Below, piece by piece: positions 48,222 through 56,315 of a DNA stretch of 64,000 nt (the stretch's first letter is position 1; each line of letters opens with the position of its first letter). The position numbers and the translations under genes are program-made. This DNA comes from Hyphomicrobiales bacterium (lineage in GTDB: Bacteria > Pseudomonadota > Alphaproteobacteria > Rhizobiales > Rhizobiaceae). The stretch is taken from positions 186,001 to 250,000 of the forward strand of contig UBXG01000017.1 of the NCBI GenBank assembly GCA_900469475.1, in the 5' to 3' direction. The notes under the pieces are model-generated. The model was not told the DNA's origin. It saw only the letters and a program-made list of their open reading frames with translations, and searched no databases.

Positions 48222-49148
48222 TCAGCGCTTCGCGTACGCAATATCTTCCACGTTCGGCAGCGCAATCGCAGGCTCCAAAGGCAAGCTTTCCTGTTGCCGT
48301 CTGACGGGAATGCGCTTCAGGAAGCGCTCGGAATTCAGCGCCGCCCGCCGCTCCCGCAGGGTCGGATGTGTCGAAAATAGCAAGCCCGGAATGCCGCGGA
48401 ACATCAGCCGGGCATTTTCGCGTTCGAAGGCACTCAATGGCGGGCTGTCGTGGAGTTTTTCCAGCGCCGCAATCATGTGCTCCTTGCTGGTAAGGGCTGC
48501 TCCGATGGCGTCGGCCCAAAACTCGCGCCTGCGCGAGAGGCTAAGCACAAGAAACTCGGAGAGCCAGGTCAGAAGCCACCTTGCCCACCGCTGGAGGGTT
48601 TTGGAAAAGCCGAGATACCACACCAGCGAGTTCTGGAACGAACGGGCCAGACCCATGCGGCGCATATCGTTATTGGCGATGTGGCCAAGTTCGTGACCGA
48701 TGATGGCATCGACTTCGGCCTCATTGAGCGTGTCGATCAGCGGCTGCCCGATCACAACAAGGGCGCTTTCAGGGCTGGAGCCGATGGCATAGGCGTTGTT
48801 GTGGGCCATCACACCCACCCACGGGCGTGTTTTCAGTCCGAGCTGGGCGGCCAAAATGTAGACCCGCTGGGCGAGCGGATCGTCGGGCTCCAGCAGTGTG
48901 ATGCCATGCTGGCGCACTGCGGCCTCGCGCTGCCTGCCGAGCCCGATGAGCCCCCAGAACGTTCCCCACACCGGCACGGCAAGGAAGCCACCCATCGCCG
49001 TCCCCGCCGCAACCCCAAAACCAATTCCAACCGGCGCGGAAAGCAGGCCGGCCCACGCCAGTCCGAACCAGCTGCCGATCACAAGCCCCAGCCATGTCGG
49101 TACACTGCTATTTTGAAGTCTTTGGTAGTTGATTTTGACGTCGGCCAT
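48222..49148 (-). CDS. M48 family membrane metalloprotease
   Basis: HtpX/Ste24-like protease, 308 aa. Two N-terminal membrane helices (TWLGLVIGSWFGLAWAGLL and an Ala/Gly-rich second one) precede the zinc site HELGH (AIIGHELGHIANND) and the third ligand in REFWADAIGA. The catalytic domain is complete. Its start overlaps the last 41 nt of the coupling-protein gene, so the two are translated from one mRNA, which points to a role in transfer (pilus or channel quality control) rather than general heat shock. That role is inference. Confidence 0.88.
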   Translation of the reverse strand: MADVKINYQRLQNSSVPTWLGLVIGSWFGLAWAGLLSAPVGIGFGVAAGTAMGGFLAVPVWGTFWGLIGLGRQREAAVRQHGITLLEPDDPLAQRVYILAAQLGLKTRPWVGVMAHNNAYAIGSSPESALVVIGQPLIDTLNEAEVDAIIGHELGHIANNDMRRMGLARSFQNSLVWYLGFSKTLQRWARWLLTWLSEFLVLSLSRRREFWADAIGAALTSKEHMIAALEKLHDSPPLSAFERENARLMFRGIPGLLFSTHPTLRERRAALNSERFLKRIPVRRQQESLPLEPAIALPNVEDIAYAKR

Positions 49149-50841
49149 GATTGATCCCCTGCGCTACCATTCCGATGCGTTGTCTGCAGATTTCGCTTTT
49201 CTCATGCACGGCGAGCAATGTCTTGAATGGTCGCTTGCCGGCGATATCCGTAATGCCGTAGCGCCAGCCATCGCCCTGCCACCCACCCAACAACTCCCGG
49301 ACCTCGTCGCTTGTCAGCAGTGGGCGACCCAGAAATTGAATGCCTTCGGTCATCGAGAAGTTGGTGTTCGTGGACGCCTCTCCCAACCAGCCACCGAGAT
49401 GCGATGCGACGTTTGCAGTAGCGGTAGTCGTTTGATAGGCATGGGTTGCATGGCCGAGATAATCGCCGATCAGCTTGGACGTCTGGTCGTCATTGATCCC
49501 GAAGAACTGCTTGACGGCGCAATTCAGGAACGGCTGCCAGCTGGCGCCAGGATAGTGTTCCTGGATGGCGTACAGGTTTTGCAGGAAGAACCAGAGCCGA
49601 ACCCCAGCGCCCGCGTGCGTGTTGATCGCATCCCGGTATTCGGGAAATGGCCCGATGTTCAGGAATTCGTCGAGCACGAAGAGGACCGGGATATCGGGAA
49701 TGCGCGGGTTGGCCAGCATGGCATCAAGTGCGGCCTTCAGCACGACCCGAAGCCACCCCGAAAACGTCTTCATCATGTCGAAGGGGATCTCGACATACAC
49801 CGTGGCAGGGCTGTCTTTCAGGTCTTCAAAGCTGAAATCGTTTCCCCGGATACTGTGCTGGATATCCGGGTCCTTCCATTCGTAGAGCTTGCTCGTCAAG
49901 GTATCCTGCAAGACTTTCAGCCCACGCTGCGCGTCTTTTTCGAGCACGGAACGTGCTCCATCTGCGGACGGACGAAACGTCTCCATCTGCTTGGCGAGAT
50001 TGAGGAGTTTCTCGCCCTTGAGGGAGGCCATTTGACAGACGGTGGCCAGCGTTCGGCGATCGGGCGGAGCCTTGTGGCGAACATACATGATGATGGCTGT
50101 CATGAAGCCGACCGCGTCCTCGGAGAAAAACGAAGACGACCTTGGATCACGCGGGAACATTTGCTGGGCGATCGATCGCGCGTCTGCTTCGCGACGAACC
50201 CGACTGACGGGATCAAAGCGATGGACGGGTTTACCGGAGCCGCCATCCAGCGGCGCGATCCGGTACACCGGACCCAGTGTGCTGCGCCACTTCGAGGTGG
50301 CTTCAAACAACTCCCCCTTGGGATCGAGAACGACGCAGCTGCCCCGGTAGCGCAGAAGGTTCGGAATGATGGCCGTCTTACCCTTGCCGGAGCGTGTCGG
50401 CGCGATCGTCAGCAGGTGGCCGTCTCCGTCCCAATGGACAAAGCCGGCGGGCATGGTCTGGCCTTCATCGTTGAACGCACCCAGCAGGATCGAACGGGGA
50501 TCGTCGAAGGCATCCTTGCCCCGCAGGTACGCCCGAAGATCCGTCGAGTTGGGCCATCGTGCCGAACCGTAGAGTGGCGGCGGATCGGCAAGCTGACGCT
50601 CGCGCTCCTGGCGTGCGGTGAGATTGTGCTTGGCGCGCTCAATGATGGGACCTGGATCCCGGCCAGACCGGATGGCGGCTTCCACCGCATCCGCGACCTC
50701 TGGCCCGTAGAGGACCTCCACACGTCGGCGTGCCGAACGCCCCTTCGCATATCGAAACGTCTTTACCGCCCAGTTCCCCACTTTCACAGAGGAAGCAAGA
50801 TCGCGCTGCAAATCGCCCAAAGGATCGTACTTGTTGGTCAT
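49108..50841 (-). CDS. VirD4/TraG-type coupling protein
   Basis: Type IV coupling ATPase of 577 aa that links relaxosome and channel. Walker A APTRSGKGKT is at about residues 147-156 and Walker B appears as IPVLFVLDEFLNIG; NDDQTSKLIGDYLG and RPLLTSDEVRELL are typical of the family. The N-terminal 140 residues show no clear membrane helices, unlike VirD4 and TraG, so membrane attachment may depend on a partner. I start at MTNKYDPLGDLQ. Transcribed towards the relaxase genes, with which it converges. Confidence 0.9.
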   Translation of the reverse strand: MTNKYDPLGDLQRDLASSVKVGNWAVKTFRYAKGRSARRRVEVLYGPEVADAVEAAIRSGRDPGPIIERAKHNLTARQERERQLADPPPLYGSARWPNSTDLRAYLRGKDAFDDPRSILLGAFNDEGQTMPAGFVHWDGDGHLLTIAPTRSGKGKTAIIPNLLRYRGSCVVLDPKGELFEATSKWRSTLGPVYRIAPLDGGSGKPVHRFDPVSRVRREADARSIAQQMFPRDPRSSSFFSEDAVGFMTAIIMYVRHKAPPDRRTLATVCQMASLKGEKLLNLAKQMETFRPSADGARSVLEKDAQRGLKVLQDTLTSKLYEWKDPDIQHSIRGNDFSFEDLKDSPATVYVEIPFDMMKTFSGWLRVVLKAALDAMLANPRIPDIPVLFVLDEFLNIGPFPEYRDAINTHAGAGVRLWFFLQNLYAIQEHYPGASWQPFLNCAVKQFFGINDDQTSKLIGDYLGHATHAYQTTTATANVASHLGGWLGEASTNTNFSMTEGIQFLGRPLLTSDEVRELLGGWQGDGWRYGITDIAGKRPFKTLLAVHEKSEICRQRIGMVAQGINHGRRQNQLPKTSK

Positions 50842-51033
50842 TGTGTCGCCCCGGCCCAACTAGAGCGAGAGTAACAACCGATGTTAGAATTGCAATAGTG
50901 TTTCAATCCTTCATAAGTTGCTGAAATACCCCGATCGCAAAGTCGGAACCGACCGCGATCCCCGGACAGGGAGGCCACGCGTGGACACGCGAGCCTCTTG
51001 CGTGACGCGGTGAACGCCGCAAACGTCTTCTTT

Positions 51034-51063
51034 GGCTGATCTCCGGAACCGGAGATACCAGCC
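51034..51063. promoter_or_regulatory. inverted repeat upstream of the TIR gene
   Basis: TCTCCGG AA CCGGAGA (51040-51055) nested in GGCTG...CAGCC forms a hairpin about 80 nt before the TIR gene and about 200 nt before the divergent coupling gene. No T run follows, so a regulator site for the divergent promoters is more likely than a terminator. Confidence 0.4.
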
Positions 51064-51141
51064 TTTATCCCCAGTATAATTGGAGTATTACCTTGTTCGC
51101 ACTTTCGAAGCGTCGCATATTTCTCGTCCACAGGAGGAAAT

Positions 51142-52104
51142 ATGCCTAGCGTCTTCTTTTCGTACTCACACGCCGATGAAGATCTCAGAGATCAGCTGGA
51201 AAAGCAGTTGTCCATGCTGAAACGACAGGGTGCCATCGACACATGGCATGACCGGCGTATCGGCGCGGGAGAGGAACTAAACCGCGTCATCGATGACCAC
51301 ATCAATACGGACGACATCATCCTTTTGCTCGTCAGTGCCGATTTCATCGCCTCCGACTATTGCTACAACATCGAAATGGAACGTGCCATGGAACGGCACG
51401 CGAAGGGTGAAGCTATCGTTATTCCCGTCATCCTGCGGGCCTGCGACTGGCATCATGCGCCGTTCGGCACATTGATGGCGGTGCCACGGGACGGTAAGCC
51501 CGTGACCCAGTGGCCCGATATTGACGAGGCCTTTCTTCAGGTTGCGAAAGCGGTTCGCGACGCCGCCCAGCGTTCGACGAAAACCCCTCAGCCTGCGCAC
51601 CCCGCTGTTGCCGAGGAGCGACCCGGTGTCACTACCATCGCAATGCCGGCGCCACGGTCGAGCAACCTGCGGCTCGCGAAAACCTTCACGCAGAGAGACA
51701 AGGATCGTTTTCGCGACGAAACCTTCGAGTACATCGCCCGCTTCTTCGAAACCTCCCTCAAGGAACTCGGTGAGCGCAATCCCGGCATTGAAGGTGTCTT
51801 CCGGCGGGTGGATGCGAACCGGTTCTTTGCCACCGTCTACCGCGACGGGAAGGACGTCGCCCGCGGCACCGTCTTTATGGGCGGTGGCGCGTGGGGACGC
51901 GGCATCAATTATGCGCAGGGCGAAACCACCACCAGCAACTCCATGAACGAATCCCTGAATGTCGAGGCCGATGATCAGGCTCTTTATTTGACCAGTCTGG
52001 GCATGGCGTCGTTCGGACGTGATCGAGGCCAAAAGCTTTCGCAGGAAGGCGGCGCCGAACTTTTATGGGACATTTTGATCCGGCCTCTTCAAGACAAACG
52101 CTAG
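51142..52104 (+). CDS. TIR-domain protein (defence candidate)
   Basis: Protein of 320 aa. The N-terminal TIR domain (1-150) has VFFSYSHADEDLRDQLEKQL, the WHDRRIGAGEELN box 2 region and SADFIASDYCYNIEME, in which Glu78 matches the NADase catalytic glutamate. A Pro-rich linker (about 150-180) leads to a second domain (185-320) with a mixed alpha/beta look that I do not recognise; it may sense a signal. AGGAGGAAAT directly precedes the ATG. The next gene starts 15 nt after its stop, so they form a two-gene operon. Confidence 0.82.
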   Translation: MPSVFFSYSHADEDLRDQLEKQLSMLKRQGAIDTWHDRRIGAGEELNRVIDDHINTDDIILLLVSADFIASDYCYNIEMERAMERHAKGEAIVIPVILRACDWHHAPFGTLMAVPRDGKPVTQWPDIDEAFLQVAKAVRDAAQRSTKTPQPAHPAVAEERPGVTTIAMPAPRSSNLRLAKTFTQRDKDRFRDETFEYIARFFETSLKELGERNPGIEGVFRRVDANRFFATVYRDGKDVARGTVFMGGGAWGRGINYAQGETTTSNSMNESLNVEADDQALYLTSLGMASFGRDRGQKLSQEGGAELLWDILIRPLQDKR

Positions 52105-52119
52105 TATTGGGGGAATCGC

Positions 52120-52584
52120 ATGCTTTCGCCTGAAGAATTCACCGTTGGCACGCTCGGCGATGCCCAGCCGCTCAGTCTGATCCTACCGCGCAAGGCATAC
52201 GAGGCCACCATGTTGGTCGGCTGGAGAGATGATGAACCGACCGCAGTCATTCTCTCGGGGCAGTATGCCTTTCACTATTTTCCCAGCGTCGGAAACGATA
52301 ATTGGAAGGGGCTCATTGTACCCAAGGTCCGCATCGAAATGGATGAGGCAAGCCTCTTCGATCCGAACGAAGCGTCTGGAAAATTGGGGGACCTGATCCG
52401 TCTCGACGCGCGGCTCGCGATCCGGGCCAAAAGCGAAAACTCCTACGGACCTTCAGCCGCAGTCACCCTTTATGGTGATCTTCCGCCAGCTGGCGAGTGG
52501 CGCGCGGGTTTCAGCAAGTGGCAGGTCGTGATTGGAGAAGGGGCGAACAAGCGTATTCTCTGGCAAACATCGAACGAGGCTTGA
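52120..52584 (+). CDS. hypothetical protein, partner of the TIR gene
   Basis: Protein of 154 aa, no signal peptide or membrane segment, apparently beta-rich (TAVILSGQYAFHYFPS, AAVTLYGDLPPAGEW). GGGGGAATC lies ahead of the ATG. It is tightly coupled to the TIR gene and probably works with it as sensor, effector modulator or immunity factor; nothing in the sequence decides which. No family is recognised. Confidence 0.65.
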   Translation: MLSPEEFTVGTLGDAQPLSLILPRKAYEATMLVGWRDDEPTAVILSGQYAFHYFPSVGNDNWKGLIVPKVRIEMDEASLFDPNEASGKLGDLIRLDARLAIRAKSENSYGPSAAVTLYGDLPPAGEWRAGFSKWQVVIGEGANKRILWQTSNEA

Positions 52585-52607
52585 AATCGTCCGGTCTTTG
52601 AGGCGGC

Positions 52608-53186
52608 CTAAAGCATGCGCAAGATTTCGCCGGAAAGCGAGCTAATGGCACCGCCGAAGCTGGCGATCATGGCGTCCAGGAACGGCTTTGGACGCAGTTT
52701 GTCCTCATCCAACTCGTATCCGGCATTGCGGACGAGCATGGTGAGGAATACGAGCTGAATTCGGCCATTTCCTTCCCGGAAGGGATGGATGGCATTCAGT
52801 TCGCCGAGAAACCATGCCGCTCCCTCCGCGAAGGCGTCCTGGTCCGCGATGCCGGCAAGATATTCGCGGGACGCCAGTTCCCCGAAAAGCTTCTCCGCTT
52901 CACTCTCAATGTATTCGGGATAGCAGAACCAGTTGTCGCCCTTGCCGGTGCGGATAGCCCGCATTTCACCAGCCCAGTCGTAGACATCCTGGAAAAAGTG
53001 GTGATGCAGGGCGCGATAATGCGTGAAATCCAGTTCGCCGTCTGGAAGCGCCTCGCCAGCGCGGGAATCGAACATCAACTGCTCGAATTCATCCAGCTGG
53101 TCCTGGTCCTCGATGTCGGCTTTATTCCGCAGGACATGGGTGCCGGGATAGCACAGCGGATCTTCGACGGCATTATAACGGACCAC
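52608..53186 (-). CDS. Fic/DOC-family protein
   Basis: Fic-fold protein of 192 aa, starting with a GTG. The catalytic motif HPFREGNGR (residues 134-142) is complete, so AMP transfer to a protein target is expected. The flap region GDNWFCYPEYIE fits class I/VbhT-like Fic domains. I see no (S/T)xxxE(G/N) inhibitory helix in the protein, so an antitoxin in trans is needed. It starts 2 nt after the stop of a small gene that probably serves as that partner. Confidence 0.9.
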   Translation of the reverse strand: MVRYNAVEDPLCYPGTHVLRNKADIEDQDQLDEFEQLMFDSRAGEALPDGELDFTHYRALHHHFFQDVYDWAGEMRAIRTGKGDNWFCYPEYIESEAEKLFGELASREYLAGIADQDAFAEGAAWFLGELNAIHPFREGNGRIQLVFLTMLVRNAGYELDEDKLRPKPFLDAMIASFGGAISSLSGEILRML

Positions 53187-53188
53187 CG

Positions 53189-53398
53189 TCAGCCTTTCTT
53201 GAAGGCTTTGACGATCTCGCTGCGGTAGGCGTCACCCTTGAGTCCGCTGTCGCTCAGCTTCTGCGACAGCGCCTTGGACGCGGCATTCATCTTCAGCCCC
53301 TCGACCTGCGCGAACTTCGCAGCTTTTTTGCCGCCGATGGGCTGGGTCACGACCTTACCGGTCACGGCTGAGCGGGCTGTTTTCATCGATTTGGTCAT
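53189..53398 (-). CDS. small basic protein, presumed Fic partner
   Basis: Protein of 69 aa, basic, helical C-terminus (ALSQKLSDSGLKGDAYRSEI). Position and near-overlap with the fic gene indicate a toxin-antitoxin style pair. It does not contain an evident (S/T)xxxE(G/N) motif as in VbhA, so either inhibition works differently or it is not an antitoxin. Confidence 0.68.
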   Translation of the reverse strand: MTKSMKTARSAVTGKVVTQPIGGKKAAKFAQVEGLKMNAASKALSQKLSDSGLKGDAYRSEIVKAFKKG

Positions 53399-53856
53399 GA
53401 CTCATTCTATCATTTTCGCCAAGCGGTTGCCTACTTCTTTATGGGGCTGTGGGAAAGTGCCGCCTGCCGGCCATTCAGGCCGCACTTGCCTGGCTCGTCC
53501 TGTCGCCTTTGGCGGAAGATACCTGGCCCTGATCGGGATGTGGATGGCGGACGTCCGTCCCTCCGTCGCCGACAAGCCTCCCGATTTACTCCTTTGGTTG
53601 CCGCTTTCGCCTTCTGGAAACCGCTATCGTGGTGAGCCTCGGGGAGGTTTTGCTGGGGTTTTCCCCTCTTTCCGATGCCGGTCCCCCCGCGGGCCGGATT
53701 GGTCGCCAGACTGGACTGATCCGTGCCCCGCGCAATGGACCTTCCGCCGCAAGCGGTCTCCCGAGAAGGCCATTGCGCGTGTCCCGTGGCGATCAGGCCT
53801 GAGTGTCGGCGACCGGCCGCATGGGGTGGCCGGATCAACCTAAGAGGAAAACACCA
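53399..53856. other. GC-rich leader upstream of the ardA operon
   Basis: About 460 nt without a supported gene. It contains hairpin elements (a CCGC/GCGG stem at 53744-53756) and the 13-mer GCGGTCTCCCGAG (53753-53765), which recurs at 57830-57842 in another long leader of the element. Confidence 0.45.
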
Positions 53857-54060
53857 ATGGCAAACACCACTGCACCCAAGGCCCCGACCCACGAAATCTT
53901 CCACGTCGTCGGCGAAAAAGACAAAGCCCGCTGGACCAAGATCGGGGTCGGCTGGGAGCACAGCAAGGGCGACGGACTGAACCTCGTCATCAACTACTCC
54001 CCGCTGGTCGAAGGCCGGACGGTTGTCCGCAAGATCAAGGCCCAGGAGACCGAAGAATGA
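53857..54060 (+). CDS. conserved small protein upstream of ardA
   Basis: Protein of 67 aa with HEIFHVVGEKDKARWTKIGV and HSKGDGLNLVINYSPL. Similar short proteins precede ardA-type genes in conjugative elements of alphaproteobacteria, as far as I recall; function unknown. AAGAGG lies ahead of the ATG. Its stop overlaps the ardA start by 4 nt (ATGA), so the two are coupled. Confidence 0.75.
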   Translation: MANTTAPKAPTHEIFHVVGEKDKARWTKIGVGWEHSKGDGLNLVINYSPLVEGRTVVRKIKAQETEE

Positions 54061-54572
54061 GTGCGGGAGCCATCCATGGCTGGGCGAAGTCGATGTACTT
54101 CGCCCAGCCCTATAATATCAGCGCAACCGGCTTCTATTTTGCCGACATGGAGGAATACATGACCAAAGCTACCGCCGCTGTCGACGATTTCGGCCAACCG
54201 GTCGAAGAGTTCGAGCTCCAATACATCGATGGCGACCATGCCGCGCTGTTCAACGCCCTGCGGGTCTCGCAGGCCAGCCTCGCCGACTGGTTCGAGCTTG
54301 TAGACGAACTCGGTGAGGACGAAGACCGTTATGTGATTGCCTGCCATCTGGCCGATCTCGGCTATGCGATGAACGAACTGGCCGACCGCTGGGATGATTA
54401 TAGCCTGTTTCGCGGCACTGCCGCCGACTACGCGGCGGAAATCGTCGCCGATTGCTACGACCTTCCCGACACCATCGTGGCTTATATCGATTTCGAGCGG
54501 CTTGGCCGGGATATGGTCCTCGGCGGCGATATCGAAGAATTGGCACATGACCTTATCCTCCTCGGAGGATAA
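54057..54572 (+). CDS. ardA: antirestriction protein ArdA
   Basis: DNA-mimic protein of 171 aa, very acidic, that blocks type I restriction enzymes when the element enters a new host. The elongated ArdA pattern is visible: YNISATGFYFADMEEYMTKA, EEFELQYIDGDHAALF, VIACHLADLGYAMNELADRW, and the acidic end LGGDIEELAHDL. Coupled to the small gene before it. It fits a mobilizable element. Confidence 0.88.
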   Translation: MSAGAIHGWAKSMYFAQPYNISATGFYFADMEEYMTKATAAVDDFGQPVEEFELQYIDGDHAALFNALRVSQASLADWFELVDELGEDEDRYVIACHLADLGYAMNELADRWDDYSLFRGTAADYAAEIVADCYDLPDTIVAYIDFERLGRDMVLGGDIEELAHDLILLGG

Positions 54573-54644
54573 GGTCGGCTAACCCAGTTTAGAAGGAAGG
54601 CACAAGCCTCTGCATGAACGCAATTGCTGATTTTTTCGCAGTAA

Positions 54645-54881
54645 TCAGTCAAGAAATACTTCTTCGTCGAATTTCAATGTTCCATGATGAGCCTTATTGA
54701 TGATGGTGAAAACGCGTCGAACGCTTACCAAACGAATCTTTTTTCCCCTCTCGAGGTTATAAAGCGATGATATTCGTGGACTGTTCTGCAATTTTTTAGC
54801 CAAATCTGTGATTTCCCATCCGAGTGCAACCCGATACTCACGAAGTCGTGGAAAGCTGGCCATCTGATGCTCGCGTGTCAT
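54645..54881 (-). CDS. small XRE-like helix-turn-helix protein
   Basis: Protein of 78 aa from the ATG at 54881, which has AAGGGAT five bases upstream; the 22 further residues in frame are rejected. LREYRVALGWEITDLAKKLQ followed by ISSLYNLERGKKI looks like an XRE/Cro helix-turn-helix. Low GC. It may regulate the ardA operon or the genes to its right, from which it diverges. Confidence 0.6.
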   Translation of the reverse strand: MTREHQMASFPRLREYRVALGWEITDLAKKLQNSPRISSLYNLERGKKIRLVSVRRVFTIINKAHHGTLKFDEEVFLD

Positions 54882-55130
54882 AAAATCCCTTAGCACCTTG
54901 AAGTAAAAGGTGACTCGGTAGCTGCAGATGAGAAAAATTTCAATCATTCTGGTCCAATTTGGTCCAAAATAAGCGAAAATAATTTGTTATTTCAATGAAT
55001 TGGCAACCTATCGAAAAATAGCCCTTTACATTTTAAGTCGTACTCGCCAGTGTTCTATTGAATACTAAGCACGGTGTCGTCTCTGGCGACACGAAATGTG
55101 CCCGCTGGACGGATCGACCAGGAGGGCAAC

Positions 55131-55301
55131 ATGAAGAAACACATGAAAAATATTTCAAAGAATGACGATACTAAACCTCGCAAGCCTTCTCGGACGCAGT
55201 CAGAAGGCCTAGAAGCGATGAACCCAGCACTGTTGCGCTATCTTGACACTCTCGACAAAGTTGTTGAGGAATCTTGTAGTGATAGGTTGCAGCGGAATTA
55301 A
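55131..55301 (+). CDS. small hypothetical protein
   Basis: Protein of 56 aa, basic N-terminal half (KKHMKNISKNDDTKPRKPSR) and helical C-terminal half (NPALLRYLDTLDKVVEE). AGGAGGG precedes the ATG. An intrinsic terminator follows directly. No homology recognised. Confidence 0.55.
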   Translation: MKKHMKNISKNDDTKPRKPSRTQSEGLEAMNPALLRYLDTLDKVVEESCSDRLQRN

Positions 55302-55307
55302 CGTCGA

Positions 55308-55330
55308 GGCCCTCACTTGGGGGCCTTTTT
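55308..55330 (+). terminator. intrinsic terminator
   Basis: Stem GGCCCTC / GGGGGCC with an ACTT loop, followed by TTTTT; it ends four bases before the start of the next gene, so that gene depends on readthrough or attenuation. Confidence 0.85.
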
Positions 55331-55333
55331 CTT

Positions 55334-55807
55334 ATGTCGATCAAGCAGCGAGTCATCGATCTTTCCGAAAAGCGTAGCTTCGCCGTTCGTATGAACCGGA
55401 GTTTGAAGACGCATAATCGCTTCTTCAATGCTGAGCTTGAGCTAGACCCGCTCGAGGCTCAAACCATTGCTGGAAAATGGTTGCGTCTTCTCAACAAGGA
55501 CTACGCATTCAAAGACGGAGATTTTGCAATCCTGATCGAAGATGTTCTGGGTGACCTACTCAAGACCATTATCGAACATAGTCCATGCGTGTTCACGCTC
55601 GACCTAGAGCCTGCCAGTGTTTTTTTAGCCGGAAGGGCCGCATTGTGGTTCGTTATCGATCTCTACGATACAATCTTCAACGTAACCAGCGTGCGCGATC
55701 CGGATGTATTGCGGGAAGCAGCAAATGATTTTGTTATCTGGCCCGAAACAGCGAAACATTTTGCCCAGAATTTGAATCTTCCATCACCACGTTATCCGGA
55801 CATGTGA
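55334..55807 (+). CDS. hypothetical protein
   Basis: Protein of 157 aa, soluble, mostly helical, with a central hydrophobic stretch (ASVFLAGRAALWFVIDLYDT). Low GC compared with the core genome. No Shine-Dalgarno site is seen because the start lies on the T run of the preceding terminator. Function and family are unknown. Confidence 0.55.
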   Translation: MSIKQRVIDLSEKRSFAVRMNRSLKTHNRFFNAELELDPLEAQTIAGKWLRLLNKDYAFKDGDFAILIEDVLGDLLKTIIEHSPCVFTLDLEPASVFLAGRAALWFVIDLYDTIFNVTSVRDPDVLREAANDFVIWPETAKHFAQNLNLPSPRYPDM

Positions 55808-55884
55808 GCGCATTGTAAGGGGCAATCAGCTGAGCTGGTGGGTCGTGAAGCATTTCTGACCTTTGTGGTTTTGATCTCGCCATG

Positions 55885-55905
55885 AAAAAACGCCCCCGAG
55901 GGCGC
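55885..55905 (-). terminator. intrinsic terminator of the integrase-linked operon
   Basis: Minus-strand stem CGCCC/GGGCG with a TCG loop followed by a T6 run, about 110 nt beyond the stop at 56013. Confidence 0.75.
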
Positions 55906-56012
55906 TGTTACGTCACGTTACAGATTTCAGAAATGCGACAGAGGAGGTTCGATTTGAACTTACCGGTGCCATTGGATACCTCCATGGTGAATCCTATGAT
56001 CACTATCATCAA

Positions 56013-56315
56013 CTACCATGAAATCTCCAATTCCGGATATTCGGTGACGATCGAGCGACGGCTGGCATCCTGTTCGAGATGGGTAGGCCTCCAGACGTAA
56101 TGGAATTCCTCCCGGTCGAGCCATTCCTCCAATGCCTTGGCGGCATCGGTATCCGAGAGATCGAATGGCAGCTCCTGAACGACGCGGTAATGGCGGTGGC
56201 CCTGGAATGCGACTTCGTCGATCGCGGTGGCGATCGTCTCCGGCTTGAACAGCTTGTTGGCGTATTTGGTTCGCACATTGGCGGCCATCAGGAAATTCCC
56301 CTCAGCACGTTTCAT
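56013..56315 (-). CDS. hypothetical protein coupled to the second integrase
   Basis: Protein of 100 aa, containing KLFKPETIATAIDEVAFQGH, DTDAAKALEEWLDREEFHYV and RSIVTEYPELEIS. Its start overlaps the integrase stop by one base (TGATG), so translation is coupled. It could be a directionality or accessory factor, but no helix-turn-helix is evident. Confidence 0.62.
   Translation of the reverse strand: MKRAEGNFLMAANVRTKYANKLFKPETIATAIDEVAFQGHRHYRVVQELPFDLSDTDAAKALEEWLDREEFHYVWRPTHLEQDASRRSIVTEYPELEISW

Noticed and set aside
53540-53560. GCGGACGTCCGT stretch as a right attachment site (resembles the tRNA-Leu acceptor end)
   Set aside because: Only a short match without T-stem sequence; not a tRNA 3' end.
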